Part shown: positions 46,360 to 54,209 of the stretch, one piece after another
Layout: each line of letters starts with the position of its first letter
Position numbering within the stretch: position 1 is the first letter of the stretch
Source of the DNA: JAPUEK01 sp963815355
GTDB lineage: Bacteria > Pseudomonadota > Alphaproteobacteria > Rhodobacterales > Rhodobacteraceae
Assembly: GCA_963815355.1 (NCBI GenBank)
Contig: CAWFGJ010000018.1
Location: forward strand, 90,127-154,126
DNA length: 64,000 nt
Direction of reading: 5' to 3'
The notes under the pieces: model-generated
Seen by the model: only the letters and a program-made list of their open reading frames with translations
Databases searched by the model: none
Told to the model about the DNA's origin: nothing
Program-made: the position numbers and the translations under genes

Positions 46360-47879
46360 GCGAGTATAAACCGCTGGTGCTGAACTATCTCGCGCCGCCT
46401 GCGGCAAAGCCTTTGGGGCCGGTGCTCGCCTGCCATGCCGCCTCTGCCGCGCCCAAGAGCCTTTTGCCCTGCGGGGTGCAGACGATCAGCCTGAAAGAGG
46501 CGACGTTCGATTCCGAACACCAGCCGACAACGCGGGTGGCCACCGAAAGCATCGCGTCATCCCAGCCCAAGGGCCACGCGCCTTTGGCGATCAAGTTCGC
46601 AATGACGGCCCCGGCCGAAGGCGGGGCGATGCCCGGAAAGAAGATCACGCTGACCTGCAACGGGGTTGGCCCCTGCGGGTCGGCGCGTCATTCGACGTGG
46701 CTGGTGCTGGGCGAGGCCAAGGGCGTCAAGCACACGCAGGTGATCTTTTCCGACAAGTCTGCGGCGGCGGTGCTGAAAGAGGCGATGACCAAGGCCCGTG
46801 GGGCCGCGGCCACCAAGATCGGCCAAGGCCCGCTGTCGCCTATGGGTGCGGCAACGGCGAAAAGCTTTTTCACTGTTGGCAGCTACGGCGCTGAAATCGC
46901 CGCGCGGGGGCTGGGGCTGGATCTGGTTTTCGACGCGATTTACCGGGCGGGGTTCAGTCGGCGCAGCCTTGCGTTTTCGGTGGTGACCTGCGGCAATCTG
47001 GCGACCAGCACCGCGATTTCCGGTAAGGTCAACGTGACGGTCTATCCCAGCGAGAAATACAAGATCGAGCTGGGCTTTCCCTTCGTCAAGAAATCCTACG
47101 GCGGCAGTTCGCGCAAGCAGACCGACAGCTGGTCCGATGGGCGCAGCACCACCAAGGCCAAAGGGTTCGGGAGCGAAGAGGAAACCCCCAGCTTCAAGTT
47201 GACCGTGGACAATCAGGCCAATGCCACCTCGGTCGATTTCACCAAATACATCCTTTATGCGCGGCAGGCGGAAGCGCTGACGGAAACCGTGGCGAAGGTG
47301 ATCAAATCCACGCCTGCGATGGGGTTCTGGGTCGAGGGCGGGCTGAAGCTGTTGTCGGGGGCGTTGTCGCTGGAATGGCAATGGCAGGAAGACGACGCGC
47401 GGTCGGTGAAATTCTACTGGAAGCTGGCGGGAGAGTTGACGCTGGTCGAGGTCAGTCTGTCGATGAACTACGGGGTCAAGGTGCTGACCCGCGAGGTGAA
47501 GGTGCAGCTGAAGCTGACCGGCACCGCCAAGATCAAATCCAGCGTCAGCAGTCAGGGGCTGGAATCTCCGACGGCCAAGGGCGGGGTGCTGCGCATTCCG
47601 GCCGAAGGCGGGATCGAGGCGGCGCTGACGCTGAGCGGCGATCTGGCGGTGATTGCCGTATCAGCCGGGATCAAGTCGCAGCTGGTGGTGGATGGGGCGC
47701 TGCGGATCGATTTCGGCAAATCGGCCGGGGGCGGGATCGGGCTGGATGTGGCCGAGGTTTACGTCGACAAGCTGGTGGCCAAAGTGTCAGTCAAGGTGGA
47801 AAAGGTCTGGGAATACAACCGCGAAGTGACGGTGGTTGATGGCAAGGCCGTCTTGTTCAAGGGGATTGCCAGTGGGTAA
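46356..47879 (+). CDS. 507-residue protein of unknown function; candidate T6SS effector or cargo
   Basis: No family is recognised. Residues about 1-110 form a compact N-terminal segment with cysteines (LACHAAS, LLPCGVQ, ITLTCNGVGPCGSARH). The middle (about 130-215) has a hydrophobic helical part (MGAATAKSFFTVGSYGAEIA). From about 215 onward it is strikingly beta-rich, with alternating hydrophobic strands (SGKVNVTVYPSEKYKIELGF, VQLKLTGTAKIKSS, AALTLSGDLAVIAVSAGIKS), suggesting a large beta-sheet domain. There is no signal peptide. The position between two small cassette genes and ahead of PAAR suggests it is the delivered protein, but no catalytic motif is visible. Confidence 0.7.
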   Translation: MSEYKPLVLNYLAPPAAKPLGPVLACHAASAAPKSLLPCGVQTISLKEATFDSEHQPTTRVATESIASSQPKGHAPLAIKFAMTAPAEGGAMPGKKITLTCNGVGPCGSARHSTWLVLGEAKGVKHTQVIFSDKSAAAVLKEAMTKARGAAATKIGQGPLSPMGAATAKSFFTVGSYGAEIAARGLGLDLVFDAIYRAGFSRRSLAFSVVTCGNLATSTAISGKVNVTVYPSEKYKIELGFPFVKKSYGGSSRKQTDSWSDGRSTTKAKGFGSEEETPSFKLTVDNQANATSVDFTKYILYARQAEALTETVAKVIKSTPAMGFWVEGGLKLLSGALSLEWQWQEDDARSVKFYWKLAGELTLVEVSLSMNYGVKVLTREVKVQLKLTGTAKIKSSVSSQGLESPTAKGGVLRIPAEGGIEAALTLSGDLAVIAVSAGIKSQLVVDGALRIDFGKSAGGGIGLDVAEVYVDKLVAKVSVKVEKVWEYNREVTVVDGKAVLFKGIASG

Positions 47880-47896
47880 GGCAGGGGGCTTTGGCG

Positions 47897-48670
47897 ATGC
47901 CGTATTTCATTGACGTTGATACGCAGGGGGCCGCGATTGAGGTCTGGTTGAATGACTGCGCGGTGGCGCGGTTTGAGGCCGGTGAGGATGGCGGGCCGGG
48001 GCGCGGGGCGGCGACGCTGGAAGGCTATGTGCTGCCGGGTGCCAACAGCCTGAAGGTGGTGGTGGACCCGGGGCCGACGCCGTCGCGCGCGCTGGAGCCG
48101 CATGCGCCAGTGGCGGCCTCGGCGAAGGGGCGGGTGCGGGTGTTCTGCCCGGCCTCATGGGATTTCAACCCCGACCGGGAGCCGGTGGTGACGCAGGTGT
48201 CGTGGGATGATCCGGCGGTTGTCGCCGCCCCTCGGGTGGCGGCGACGGGGTTTGTGGCCCCCGAAAGCCGCGCGGTGCCGCTGTGGTGGCACGCAACACC
48301 CCGCGCGCCCGATGCGGCGTTGGTGACGCTGATGACGGCGGTGCAGGCGGCGTTGAACAACGGCGATGTGGCCACGCTTGTGGCGGTGCAGCAAGAGGCG
48401 ATGGTGGCCAGCCAGTTGGCCACCGACGATGATCTTGTGACGCGCCAGCAAAACCTTGCGGCGTTTCTGGCCGAGGTTTTGCCGGGCAAGCCGGTGTCGC
48501 CCTATGTGCCGCAAGCGGAGTGGGATCTGCGCAGCTTTTCGCAGGGCCGCTTGATTGATCTGATCGCGCGGGACTGGCGCCCGATCGTTCGGCGCGGCGA
48601 TGCCAACGCGATGACCGCGATAGAGCTGCGTGTGGGGATCATCGGCGGTCAGTGGCAGGTGCTGCTATGA
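47897..48670 (+). CDS. unknown protein of the PAAR cassette
   Basis: A 257-residue protein without recognised domains. The N-terminal 75 residues look like a small beta domain (IDVDTQGAAIEVWLNDCAVA, ending near LPGANSLKVVVDPG). The C-terminal half (about 140-257) is mostly helical with a terminal strand region (AIELRVGIIGGQWQVLL). ATG 47897, eight bases after GCAGGGGG, is preferred to the TTG at 47891. Given its place, it may be an immunity, chaperone or second cargo protein; none of these can be shown. Confidence 0.65.
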   Translation: MPYFIDVDTQGAAIEVWLNDCAVARFEAGEDGGPGRGAATLEGYVLPGANSLKVVVDPGPTPSRALEPHAPVAASAKGRVRVFCPASWDFNPDREPVVTQVSWDDPAVVAAPRVAATGFVAPESRAVPLWWHATPRAPDAALVTLMTAVQAALNNGDVATLVAVQQEAMVASQLATDDDLVTRQQNLAAFLAEVLPGKPVSPYVPQAEWDLRSFSQGRLIDLIARDWRPIVRRGDANAMTAIELRVGIIGGQWQVLL

Positions 48671-48710
48671 CGCCCGGCTGCCGTCTTTCTTGCTTGCAGA
48701 GGAGCCGCTG

Positions 48711-49199
48711 ATGCCGCCCGCAGCCCGACTTGGTGATTTTCATGTCTGCCCGATGGTCATTCCGGGGGTGCCGCCGATCCCGCATATCGGGGGGCCGATC
48801 ACCAGCAGTTCGGCCAATGTGTTCATCGGTGGGATGCCGGCGGCGCGGGTCGGGGATTCCTGCCTGTGCCCCCCGGTGGGGCCGAGTGATGCCGTCGCGA
48901 TGGGGTCCGTGACCGTGCGGATCAACGGGATGCCCGCCGCGCGGATGGGCGACGCCTGTGCGCATGGCGGCGCGATTGTGGCGGGCTGCCCGACGGTGAT
49001 GATTGCGGATATCACCGTGCCGGGGGTTGGCATGACGAGCGTGGGCGTGCCGGGCAAGGTGATCGCGCCGCCGATGGTCAGCCCGCTGATGCGCGGTGAG
49101 ACGATGAGTGCGGGGGCGGCGCAAAAGCGCGCGCTGAAGGCCGCGTCAGCGTCGGGCGTGCCGTTCTGCGCGCTGTGCGAGCGCGAGAAGGTGAGCTGA
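48711..49199 (+). CDS. PAAR-domain protein (T6SS spike tip)
   Basis: A 162-residue PAAR protein. Three repeats carry the literal motif (MPPAARLGD at the start, GGMPAARVGDSC and NGMPAARMGDAC), with the conserved Cys and His residues that bind zinc at the spike apex. PAAR proteins sharpen the VgrG spike and carry effectors. The C-terminal 30 residues, ending CALCEREKVS, extend past the PAAR fold and may contact cargo. ATG 48711 follows a good AGGAGC site; the upstream frame extension to 48630 is rejected. Confidence 0.93.
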   Translation: MPPAARLGDFHVCPMVIPGVPPIPHIGGPITSSSANVFIGGMPAARVGDSCLCPPVGPSDAVAMGSVTVRINGMPAARMGDACAHGGAIVAGCPTVMIADITVPGVGMTSVGVPGKVIAPPMVSPLMRGETMSAGAAQKRALKAASASGVPFCALCEREKVS

Positions 49200-49247
49200 C
49201 GGTTTGTCTTTGGGCAGGCGGGGTGGCGGTGCGGGATCGGGGGCTGG

Positions 49248-49706
49248 ATGGCTTACTATGCGATTGTGGATTGTGCGGCGGATGACGGGCTTTATGCGGC
49301 CCTTTCCCATGAGACCAAAAGCCAATCGCTGCTGGATGGCAAGATCAGCCCCGATCTGATCGACGCAACGCCGCATATCGTGGAAGTGGCCGAGGGCAGT
49401 GCGCTTTTGGTACGGATCTGGGCGGGCCAGCAGCCTTTGGGCATCCTGTGCCAATCGGCGCAAAGCCTGTCGAAGGTGCGCCGCCAGTTGCGCCATAATC
49501 TACAGGTCATGCTGCCGGATGGTCAGATGGCGATGTTTCGGTTCTATGATCCGCGCGTCTTCCCCAGCTATATCGAGAATGCGCCGGGGGAGGGTCTTTT
49601 GCCCTGGTTTGGCGCGATTGTGGATTGGTTCGTGCCGGTGGAGGCCGGTGTCTTGCAGTATCAGGCGGTGGATGGCCAGTTGGTGCGGCGCTTGCTGGCA
49701 CGGTAG
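49248..49706 (+). CDS. DUF4123-family T6SS effector adaptor
   Basis: A 152-residue DUF4123 (Tap/TEC-type) chaperone that loads effectors onto VgrG/PAAR. Family-like features are YYAIVDCAADDGLYAAL, LRHNLQVMLPDGQMAMFRFY leading into the DPRV motif, and GAIVDWFVPVEAG. It lies 48 bases after the PAAR gene on the same strand. Its presence strengthens the reading of this cassette as T6SS cargo. Confidence 0.85.
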   Translation: MAYYAIVDCAADDGLYAALSHETKSQSLLDGKISPDLIDATPHIVEVAEGSALLVRIWAGQQPLGILCQSAQSLSKVRRQLRHNLQVMLPDGQMAMFRFYDPRVFPSYIENAPGEGLLPWFGAIVDWFVPVEAGVLQYQAVDGQLVRRLLAR

Positions 49707-49896
49707 CGCTGCCTTTGGGCGCGTTATGGACGGGCCTGGTTTGCCGGATGGCTTGGCCGCAAGTTTTGAGTTTCCGCCCGCGCGGTTTGGCGGCGGGAGC
49801 ACTGTTTTTCTACAAAGGCATTGGTTTATGGTTTGAGATCGCCGGACATGACTGACGGCTGTTTCAGATCCTGCGCCACGACCCGCAAGCATCCGG

Positions 49897-50898
49897 CTAC
49901 CCTGCCCAAACGCCCGTAGACCCCCGTAAGACCAATTTCGTGGCGGAGCGATTTGAGTTGGCGCCTTCGGCATTGCCATGACTTGCCAGCATCTCGCTCG
50001 CTTGCTGGGCAAGCGCATCGGGAGAAATCTCTATCGTGCTGATCCCCGAGCCAATCCAGCTATAGCTGGTCGGGTCGCCATAGCCGACAAAAGCGATGTC
50101 TTGCGGAAAGCGCACGCCATTTCGCAAACAGCAATCCAAAGCGCCGTTTGAGATCTCAAACCCGCCGCAGATCAGCGCATCGGGGGGGGCGGGAAGGGCC
50201 AAGAGGGCGGACATGCTGTCATGGCCCATCACAAAACTGGGCGCGCCGGTTTTGATCAGGGTCGGGTCGGGGAGCAGCCCATGAGACCGCAGTGCCGCCT
50301 CAAAGGCGCGCAGTCGGCCATGGCCTGACGACATCGAAGGGTCAGCCCCGATAAACGCGATCCGCTTTCGGCCGGTTTCGACAAGATGCGCCACCGCTGC
50401 TGCAACCGCCGGGCCGTCTTCGATCAGAAGCTTGCCCCAGACATCGGCCCCCGGATGGGTCCGGATCAACTCGATGATCCGCATCGATGCGCCAAATTGC
50501 ATCGGGGTGCCCGCCTCTTTGGGGGCAGGGACGAGGATGACGGTTGAGGCCTGCAAAGCCTGCATGCGCTGCAAGGATTGCTGTTCGCGCTCGGCGTCAT
50601 CGTTGGTCAGATGAATAACCAGATCAAGGCCATGGTCCGCGCAGAGAATGGCAAGCGTGTTGGCAAATCTGGCGTAAAACTCGTTGATTATATTGGGCAA
50701 AAGCAAGCCGACGATGGCGGTCGGATCGCCCCGCATTGCATTCGCCGCAGAGCTTTTCACATAGCCAAGCTCTTTGGCCCGCGCCAGAATCAGCGCGCGT
50801 GTTGCGGGGTTCACATTGGGATTGCCCGACAGGGCACGCGACACGGTCATGTGCGAAATATCAAGATCTTTGGCGATGGATTTTATTGTTGCCCGCAA
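49897..50898 (-). CDS. LacI-family transcriptional regulator
   Basis: A 333-residue repressor-type regulator. The N-terminal HTH is TIKSIAKDLDISHMTVSRAL, with the hinge helix near NAMRGDPTAIVGLLLP. A periplasmic-binding-protein-like sugar-sensing domain covers about 60-330. The start is TTG 50898, supported by AAGGA seven bases upstream. It is divergent from the catabolic operon, and the double palindrome at 50976-51008 is its likely operator. The ligand is presumably the sugar or a pathway intermediate. Confidence 0.93.
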   Translation of the reverse strand: MRATIKSIAKDLDISHMTVSRALSGNPNVNPATRALILARAKELGYVKSSAANAMRGDPTAIVGLLLPNIINEFYARFANTLAILCADHGLDLVIHLTNDDAEREQQSLQRMQALQASTVILVPAPKEAGTPMQFGASMRIIELIRTHPGADVWGKLLIEDGPAVAAAVAHLVETGRKRIAFIGADPSMSSGHGRLRAFEAALRSHGLLPDPTLIKTGAPSFVMGHDSMSALLALPAPPDALICGGFEISNGALDCCLRNGVRFPQDIAFVGYGDPTSYSWIGSGISTIEISPDALAQQASEMLASHGNAEGANSNRSATKLVLRGSTGVWAG

Positions 50899-50950
50899 AA
50901 AGGTTCCTTTCAGGGGAGCCGTGATCTGGGCGCATGTTTCGCTGAATGGC

Positions 50951-50979
50951 TTGACATGTCAATGGCGGGCTGGCTAATT
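50951..50979 (+). promoter_or_regulatory. sigma70-type promoter of the catabolic operon
   Basis: TTGACA (50951-50956), 17-base spacer, CTAATT (50974-50979). The -35 box is half of a perfect 12-bp palindrome TTGACATGTCAA (50951-50962). Transcription would start near 50986, inside the operator. Confidence 0.7.
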
Positions 50980-51008
50980 GTTCACGTGAACTGTTTACGT
51001 GAACAATT
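50976..51008. promoter_or_regulatory. double LacI-type operator
   Basis: Two 12-bp palindromes, GTTCACGTGAAC (50980-50991, perfect) and GTTTACGTGAAC (50993-51004, one mismatch), are 13 bp apart and sit in a larger near-perfect inverted repeat running from AATTGTTCACGT to ACGTGAACAATT. It overlaps the -10 box and the transcription start, so bound repressor would block initiation. Confidence 0.75.
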
Positions 51009-51031
51009 TTGAGAATCAGAGGGAACCCCCA

Positions 51032-52021
51032 TTGTCGGCTAGACTTGATCACCTTTGTGCGGACCTGATGCAGAGCCTTGGGCTTTGCCAAAAAGGCGAA
51101 GTCACATCGGTTCGACCGCTGACGGGGGGCGTGGCCTCTGACATTGCGGCGGTGACGTTCAAAGGCCGGACGGTTTGCGCGAAATTTGCACTGGCAAAGC
51201 TCAAGGTTGCCGAAGATTGGTTCGCGCCGCTGCATCGGGGGCGGGCGGAATACGCATGGCTAGAGGCCGCCGCCGCGATCGAGCCGAGCGCGGTGCCTGC
51301 GCTTTTGGGCTGGTCGGATCGTGAAAACGGCTTTGCGATGGAGTTTATCACCGGGGACGGTATCTATCTTTGGAAAGAGGCGCTGTTGCAAGCGGTGCCT
51401 TTCCGCGGTGAGGCTGCTGCGGTTGCATCGGTTTTGGGCCGGTTGCACGCGGCGTCAACAGCGCCGGGTTTTGACCGCTCCCGTTTCGACAATGCGGATG
51501 ATTTTGACCAACTGCGGCTGGACCCCTATCTGCGGTTTACCGCGGGTCGTTACCCGGATCTGGCGCGGCAGATGCTGGATATGGCGGGGGACCTGCTGCG
51601 CAGCCGCAGGGCTTTGGTTCATGGCGATGTCAGTCCGAAGAACATTCTGTTCCGCAAAGGCCAGCCGATTATTCTGGATGCCGAATGTGCGACGATGGGC
51701 GATCCGGCGTTTGACGTGGGCTTTTGCCTGAACCACCTGCTGTTGAAATCCTATCACATGCCCGCGCAGCAGATCGCCCTGCGTGCAGAGGCGGCTGCAT
51801 TTTGGTCGGCCTATGTCGGGCATGTAAGTTGGGAGCCTGTTGCGGGGTTTGAGGCGCGGGTTGCCGCTTTGTTGCCGATGCTGATGTTGGCGCGGATCGA
51901 CGGAAAATCACCGGTTGAGTATTTGAGCGAGGACGCGCGTGCCAGGGTGCGCGGTGCCGCGCAACCGCTGATCGCCGATCCCGCGCCGGACTTGGCGCGC
52001 TTGATGAATAGATTGACATGA
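51032..52021 (+). CDS. APH-fold phosphotransferase (small-molecule kinase)
   Basis: ATP-dependent kinase of the APH/choline-kinase superfamily, 329 residues. The catalytic loop HGDVSPKN (H197, D199, N204) and metal-binding LDAE (D216) are intact. An ATP-binding Lys (K51, CAKFALAKLKV) and a glycine loop (LTGGVASDI) are in the N-lobe. The start is TTG 51032, preceded by AGAGGGAA (51018-51025). The GTG at 50999 lies within the operator at the expected transcript start and has no ribosome binding site. Gene context is sugar-acid catabolism, so the substrate is probably a hydroxyacid or sugar acid, not an antibiotic. Confidence 0.85.
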   Translation: MSARLDHLCADLMQSLGLCQKGEVTSVRPLTGGVASDIAAVTFKGRTVCAKFALAKLKVAEDWFAPLHRGRAEYAWLEAAAAIEPSAVPALLGWSDRENGFAMEFITGDGIYLWKEALLQAVPFRGEAAAVASVLGRLHAASTAPGFDRSRFDNADDFDQLRLDPYLRFTAGRYPDLARQMLDMAGDLLRSRRALVHGDVSPKNILFRKGQPIILDAECATMGDPAFDVGFCLNHLLLKSYHMPAQQIALRAEAAAFWSAYVGHVSWEPVAGFEARVAALLPMLMLARIDGKSPVEYLSEDARARVRGAAQPLIADPAPDLARLMNRLT

Positions 52022-52032
52022 AGGATTTACGG

Positions 52033-53352
52033 ATGAGCACTTCTGCCATTACAGCGATTGCTGCCCGCCGCGTTTGGGACAGCCGTGGCAACCCGACCGT
52101 TGAGGTTGAGGTGAAAACGGCGTCGGGGGCTGTCGGGCGGGCTATTGCGCCGGCGGGAGCATCTCGTGGCACCCGCGAGGCGATTGATCTGCGCGATGGC
52201 GGTGCGGCGCTGCAGGGCATGGATGTGCAGCGCGCGGTTGGCAATGTAAATTCCAGCATCGCGGCGGCGCTAAAAGGCATGGATTGCGGCGATCAGGCGG
52301 GCGTTGATGCAGCCCTTGTGGCGCTGGATGGCACCGCGTTGAAATCGGCGCTTGGTGGCAATGCGATGGTGGCGACCTCGCTTGCTGTTCTGCATGCGGC
52401 GGCGGCGGCGAAAGCGGTGCCCCTGTGGCGGCATGTGGCGGATATCTCTGGCCAGACGCCCAGTTTGCCCCTGCCAGAAGTGCAGATTTTCGGCGGCGGT
52501 GCCCATGCGGGGCGGCGCGTCGATGTGCAGGATTTCATGGTGATGGTGCCGGGAGCCGGCAGCTTTGACGAGGTGATGGAGGTCACATCCGAGATCTACC
52601 GCGCGGCAGGCAGCATCATGACGGGCAAGGGCCACTCGGTCGGCGTGGCGGATGAGGGCGGTTGGTGGCCGGTGTTTTCCAGCAACGAAGAGGCGCTGGA
52701 AACCTTGGTGCGCGCGATTGAATTGAGCGGCGAGAAGCCGGGGGATCGGGTGGTGATCTCGCTTGATATCGCGGCATCCGAATTTGGCTCCAAAGGCAAG
52801 TATCGCTTGGCGCTGGAAGACCGCGAGCTGGACCGCGACCAGATGTTTGATCTGCTTGGTCGCTGGATCGACACCTATCCGATTGCCTCCATCGAAGACC
52901 CTTTGGCCGAGGATGACCCCGAGGGGATGATCGCCTTTACAAAGGCTTACGGGGGCCGCGTGCAGATCATCGGCGATGATTATCTGGTGACGAATGCGGG
53001 GCTTGTGACGGCTGCGGCAGATGCCGGGGCCTGCAATGCGGTGCTGATCAAGGTCAATCAGGCCGGCACCGTCAGCGAGTTTATTGCTTGTCTGGCCGAG
53101 GCCAAGCGGCGCGGCTATCGCGGGATTGTTTCGGCGCGGTCGGGCGAGACGGAAGATGTATCTATCGCGCATCTGGCGGTTGGATTGAACGCAGGCCAGC
53201 TGAAGGTTGGTTCGTTCACCCGGTCCGAGCGGATGGCGAAATGGAATGAATGCCTGCGGATCGGGGATGCCTTGGGGGGGGCTGCTTTTGTCGGCGGCGC
53301 GCCTTTGGCGGATACGTGGTGGGCACAGAAATCAAAGGGGAAATCGAAATGA
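52033..53352 (+). CDS. divergent enolase paralogue
   Basis: Enolase-family dehydratase of 439 residues with both enolase domains and most catalytic residues. In this protein (yeast numbering in brackets) these are S44 (S39), H158 (H159), E208 (E211), metal ligands D245, E288 and D315 (D246, E295, D320), K340 (K345), R370, S371 and K391 (K396). Three conserved positions are changed: the mobile-loop GASTG reads GASRG (T40 to R45), E168 becomes D167, and H373 of SHRSGETED becomes A369 (SARSGETED). It is therefore probably not the housekeeping enolase. ATG 52033 follows AAGGA (52021-52025) and is preferred to ATG 52018, which overlaps the kinase stop. Confidence 0.88.
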   Translation: MSTSAITAIAARRVWDSRGNPTVEVEVKTASGAVGRAIAPAGASRGTREAIDLRDGGAALQGMDVQRAVGNVNSSIAAALKGMDCGDQAGVDAALVALDGTALKSALGGNAMVATSLAVLHAAAAAKAVPLWRHVADISGQTPSLPLPEVQIFGGGAHAGRRVDVQDFMVMVPGAGSFDEVMEVTSEIYRAAGSIMTGKGHSVGVADEGGWWPVFSSNEEALETLVRAIELSGEKPGDRVVISLDIAASEFGSKGKYRLALEDRELDRDQMFDLLGRWIDTYPIASIEDPLAEDDPEGMIAFTKAYGGRVQIIGDDYLVTNAGLVTAAADAGACNAVLIKVNQAGTVSEFIACLAEAKRRGYRGIVSARSGETEDVSIAHLAVGLNAGQLKVGSFTRSERMAKWNECLRIGDALGGAAFVGGAPLADTWWAQKSKGKSK

Positions 53353-54209
53353 AGCTGCTGCGTTTTGGCGACCGTTACGGGTCGAAAATCCCCTGTGTGA
53401 TGGATGCGGATGGCAAGGCGCGGGATGTGTCGTCGGTCGTGGCCGACTTCGGGCCGAAAACCCTTTCCCCTGACCTGATGGCGCGTCTGCAAGCCGCAGA
53501 TCTGTCCGCACTGCCGATCGTTTCGCCCGAGGGCAAGCGCGTTGCCCCACCGGTGGCGCAGCCGTTGAACATCTGGTGCATCGGGTTGAATTATTCCGAT
53601 CACGCGGCAGAGGCGGGTCTGCCCGTGCCGTCTGAGCCGATCCTGTTCAACAAATCCACCGCCACCTATTGCGGTGCGAATGATGCGATCTATCACAGCC
53701 CGCAAATGACCAAACTGGATTGGGAGGTGGAGCTGGGCATCGTGATCGGCAAGCGCACGCTTGGGATCACCCGCGATCAGGCGATGGACCATATCGCCGG
53801 TTTCGTGCTGGTCAATGACGTGTCCGAACGCGCCTGGCAGATGGAGCGCGGCGGGCAATGGGTAAAGGGCAAGAGCTTTCCCAATTTCTGCCCCACCGGG
53901 CCTTGGTTGGTGACGCCGGATGAGTTGGGCGATGTGCAGGCCTTGGACATGTGGCTGGATGTGAACGGCGCGCGCAAGCAGACCGGCAGCACCGCCAAGA
54001 TGATCTTTGATGTGGCGACCATCGTTTCCTATATGAGCGAGTTTTGCCTGCTTGAGCCGGGTGATCTGATCTGCACCGGCACCCCGCCCGGCGTGGGCGC
54101 GGGCATGAAGCCGCCGCAGTTTCTGAACATCGGCGATGTGGTTGATCTGGGCATTCAGGGCCTTGGCCAACAGCGCCAGACCGTCACCCCTTACCGTGAG
54201 GCCAAGTGA
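53349..54209 (+). CDS. fumarylacetoacetate hydrolase-family protein (2,4-diketo-3-deoxyaldonate hydrolase-like)
   Basis: C-C bond hydrolase of 286 residues. The FAH core begins at about residue 75 (IWCIGLNYSDHAAEAGLPVP). The metal ligands are in DWEVELGIVIG (E-x-E) and LVNDVSERAWQ (Asp), and the C-terminal ICTGTPPGVGAGMKPPQFLN is typical. This group includes 2,4-diketo-3-deoxy-L-fuconate/rhamnonate hydrolases, which release pyruvate plus a hydroxyacid; ureidoglycolate-lyase annotations are the main alternative. It overlaps the enolase stop (ATGA). Confidence 0.9.
   Translation: MKLLRFGDRYGSKIPCVMDADGKARDVSSVVADFGPKTLSPDLMARLQAADLSALPIVSPEGKRVAPPVAQPLNIWCIGLNYSDHAAEAGLPVPSEPILFNKSTATYCGANDAIYHSPQMTKLDWEVELGIVIGKRTLGITRDQAMDHIAGFVLVNDVSERAWQMERGGQWVKGKSFPNFCPTGPWLVTPDELGDVQALDMWLDVNGARKQTGSTAKMIFDVATIVSYMSEFCLLEPGDLICTGTPPGVGAGMKPPQFLNIGDVVDLGIQGLGQQRQTVTPYREAK

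Noticed and set aside
51032..52021. Aminoglycoside resistance gene
   Set aside because: The APH fold is shared by many metabolic kinases; the operon context and promoter control are catabolic, with no resistance genes nearby.
52033..53352. Housekeeping enolase
   Set aside because: Three strictly conserved active-site positions are changed and the gene sits in a LacI-controlled sugar operon, not with central-metabolism genes.
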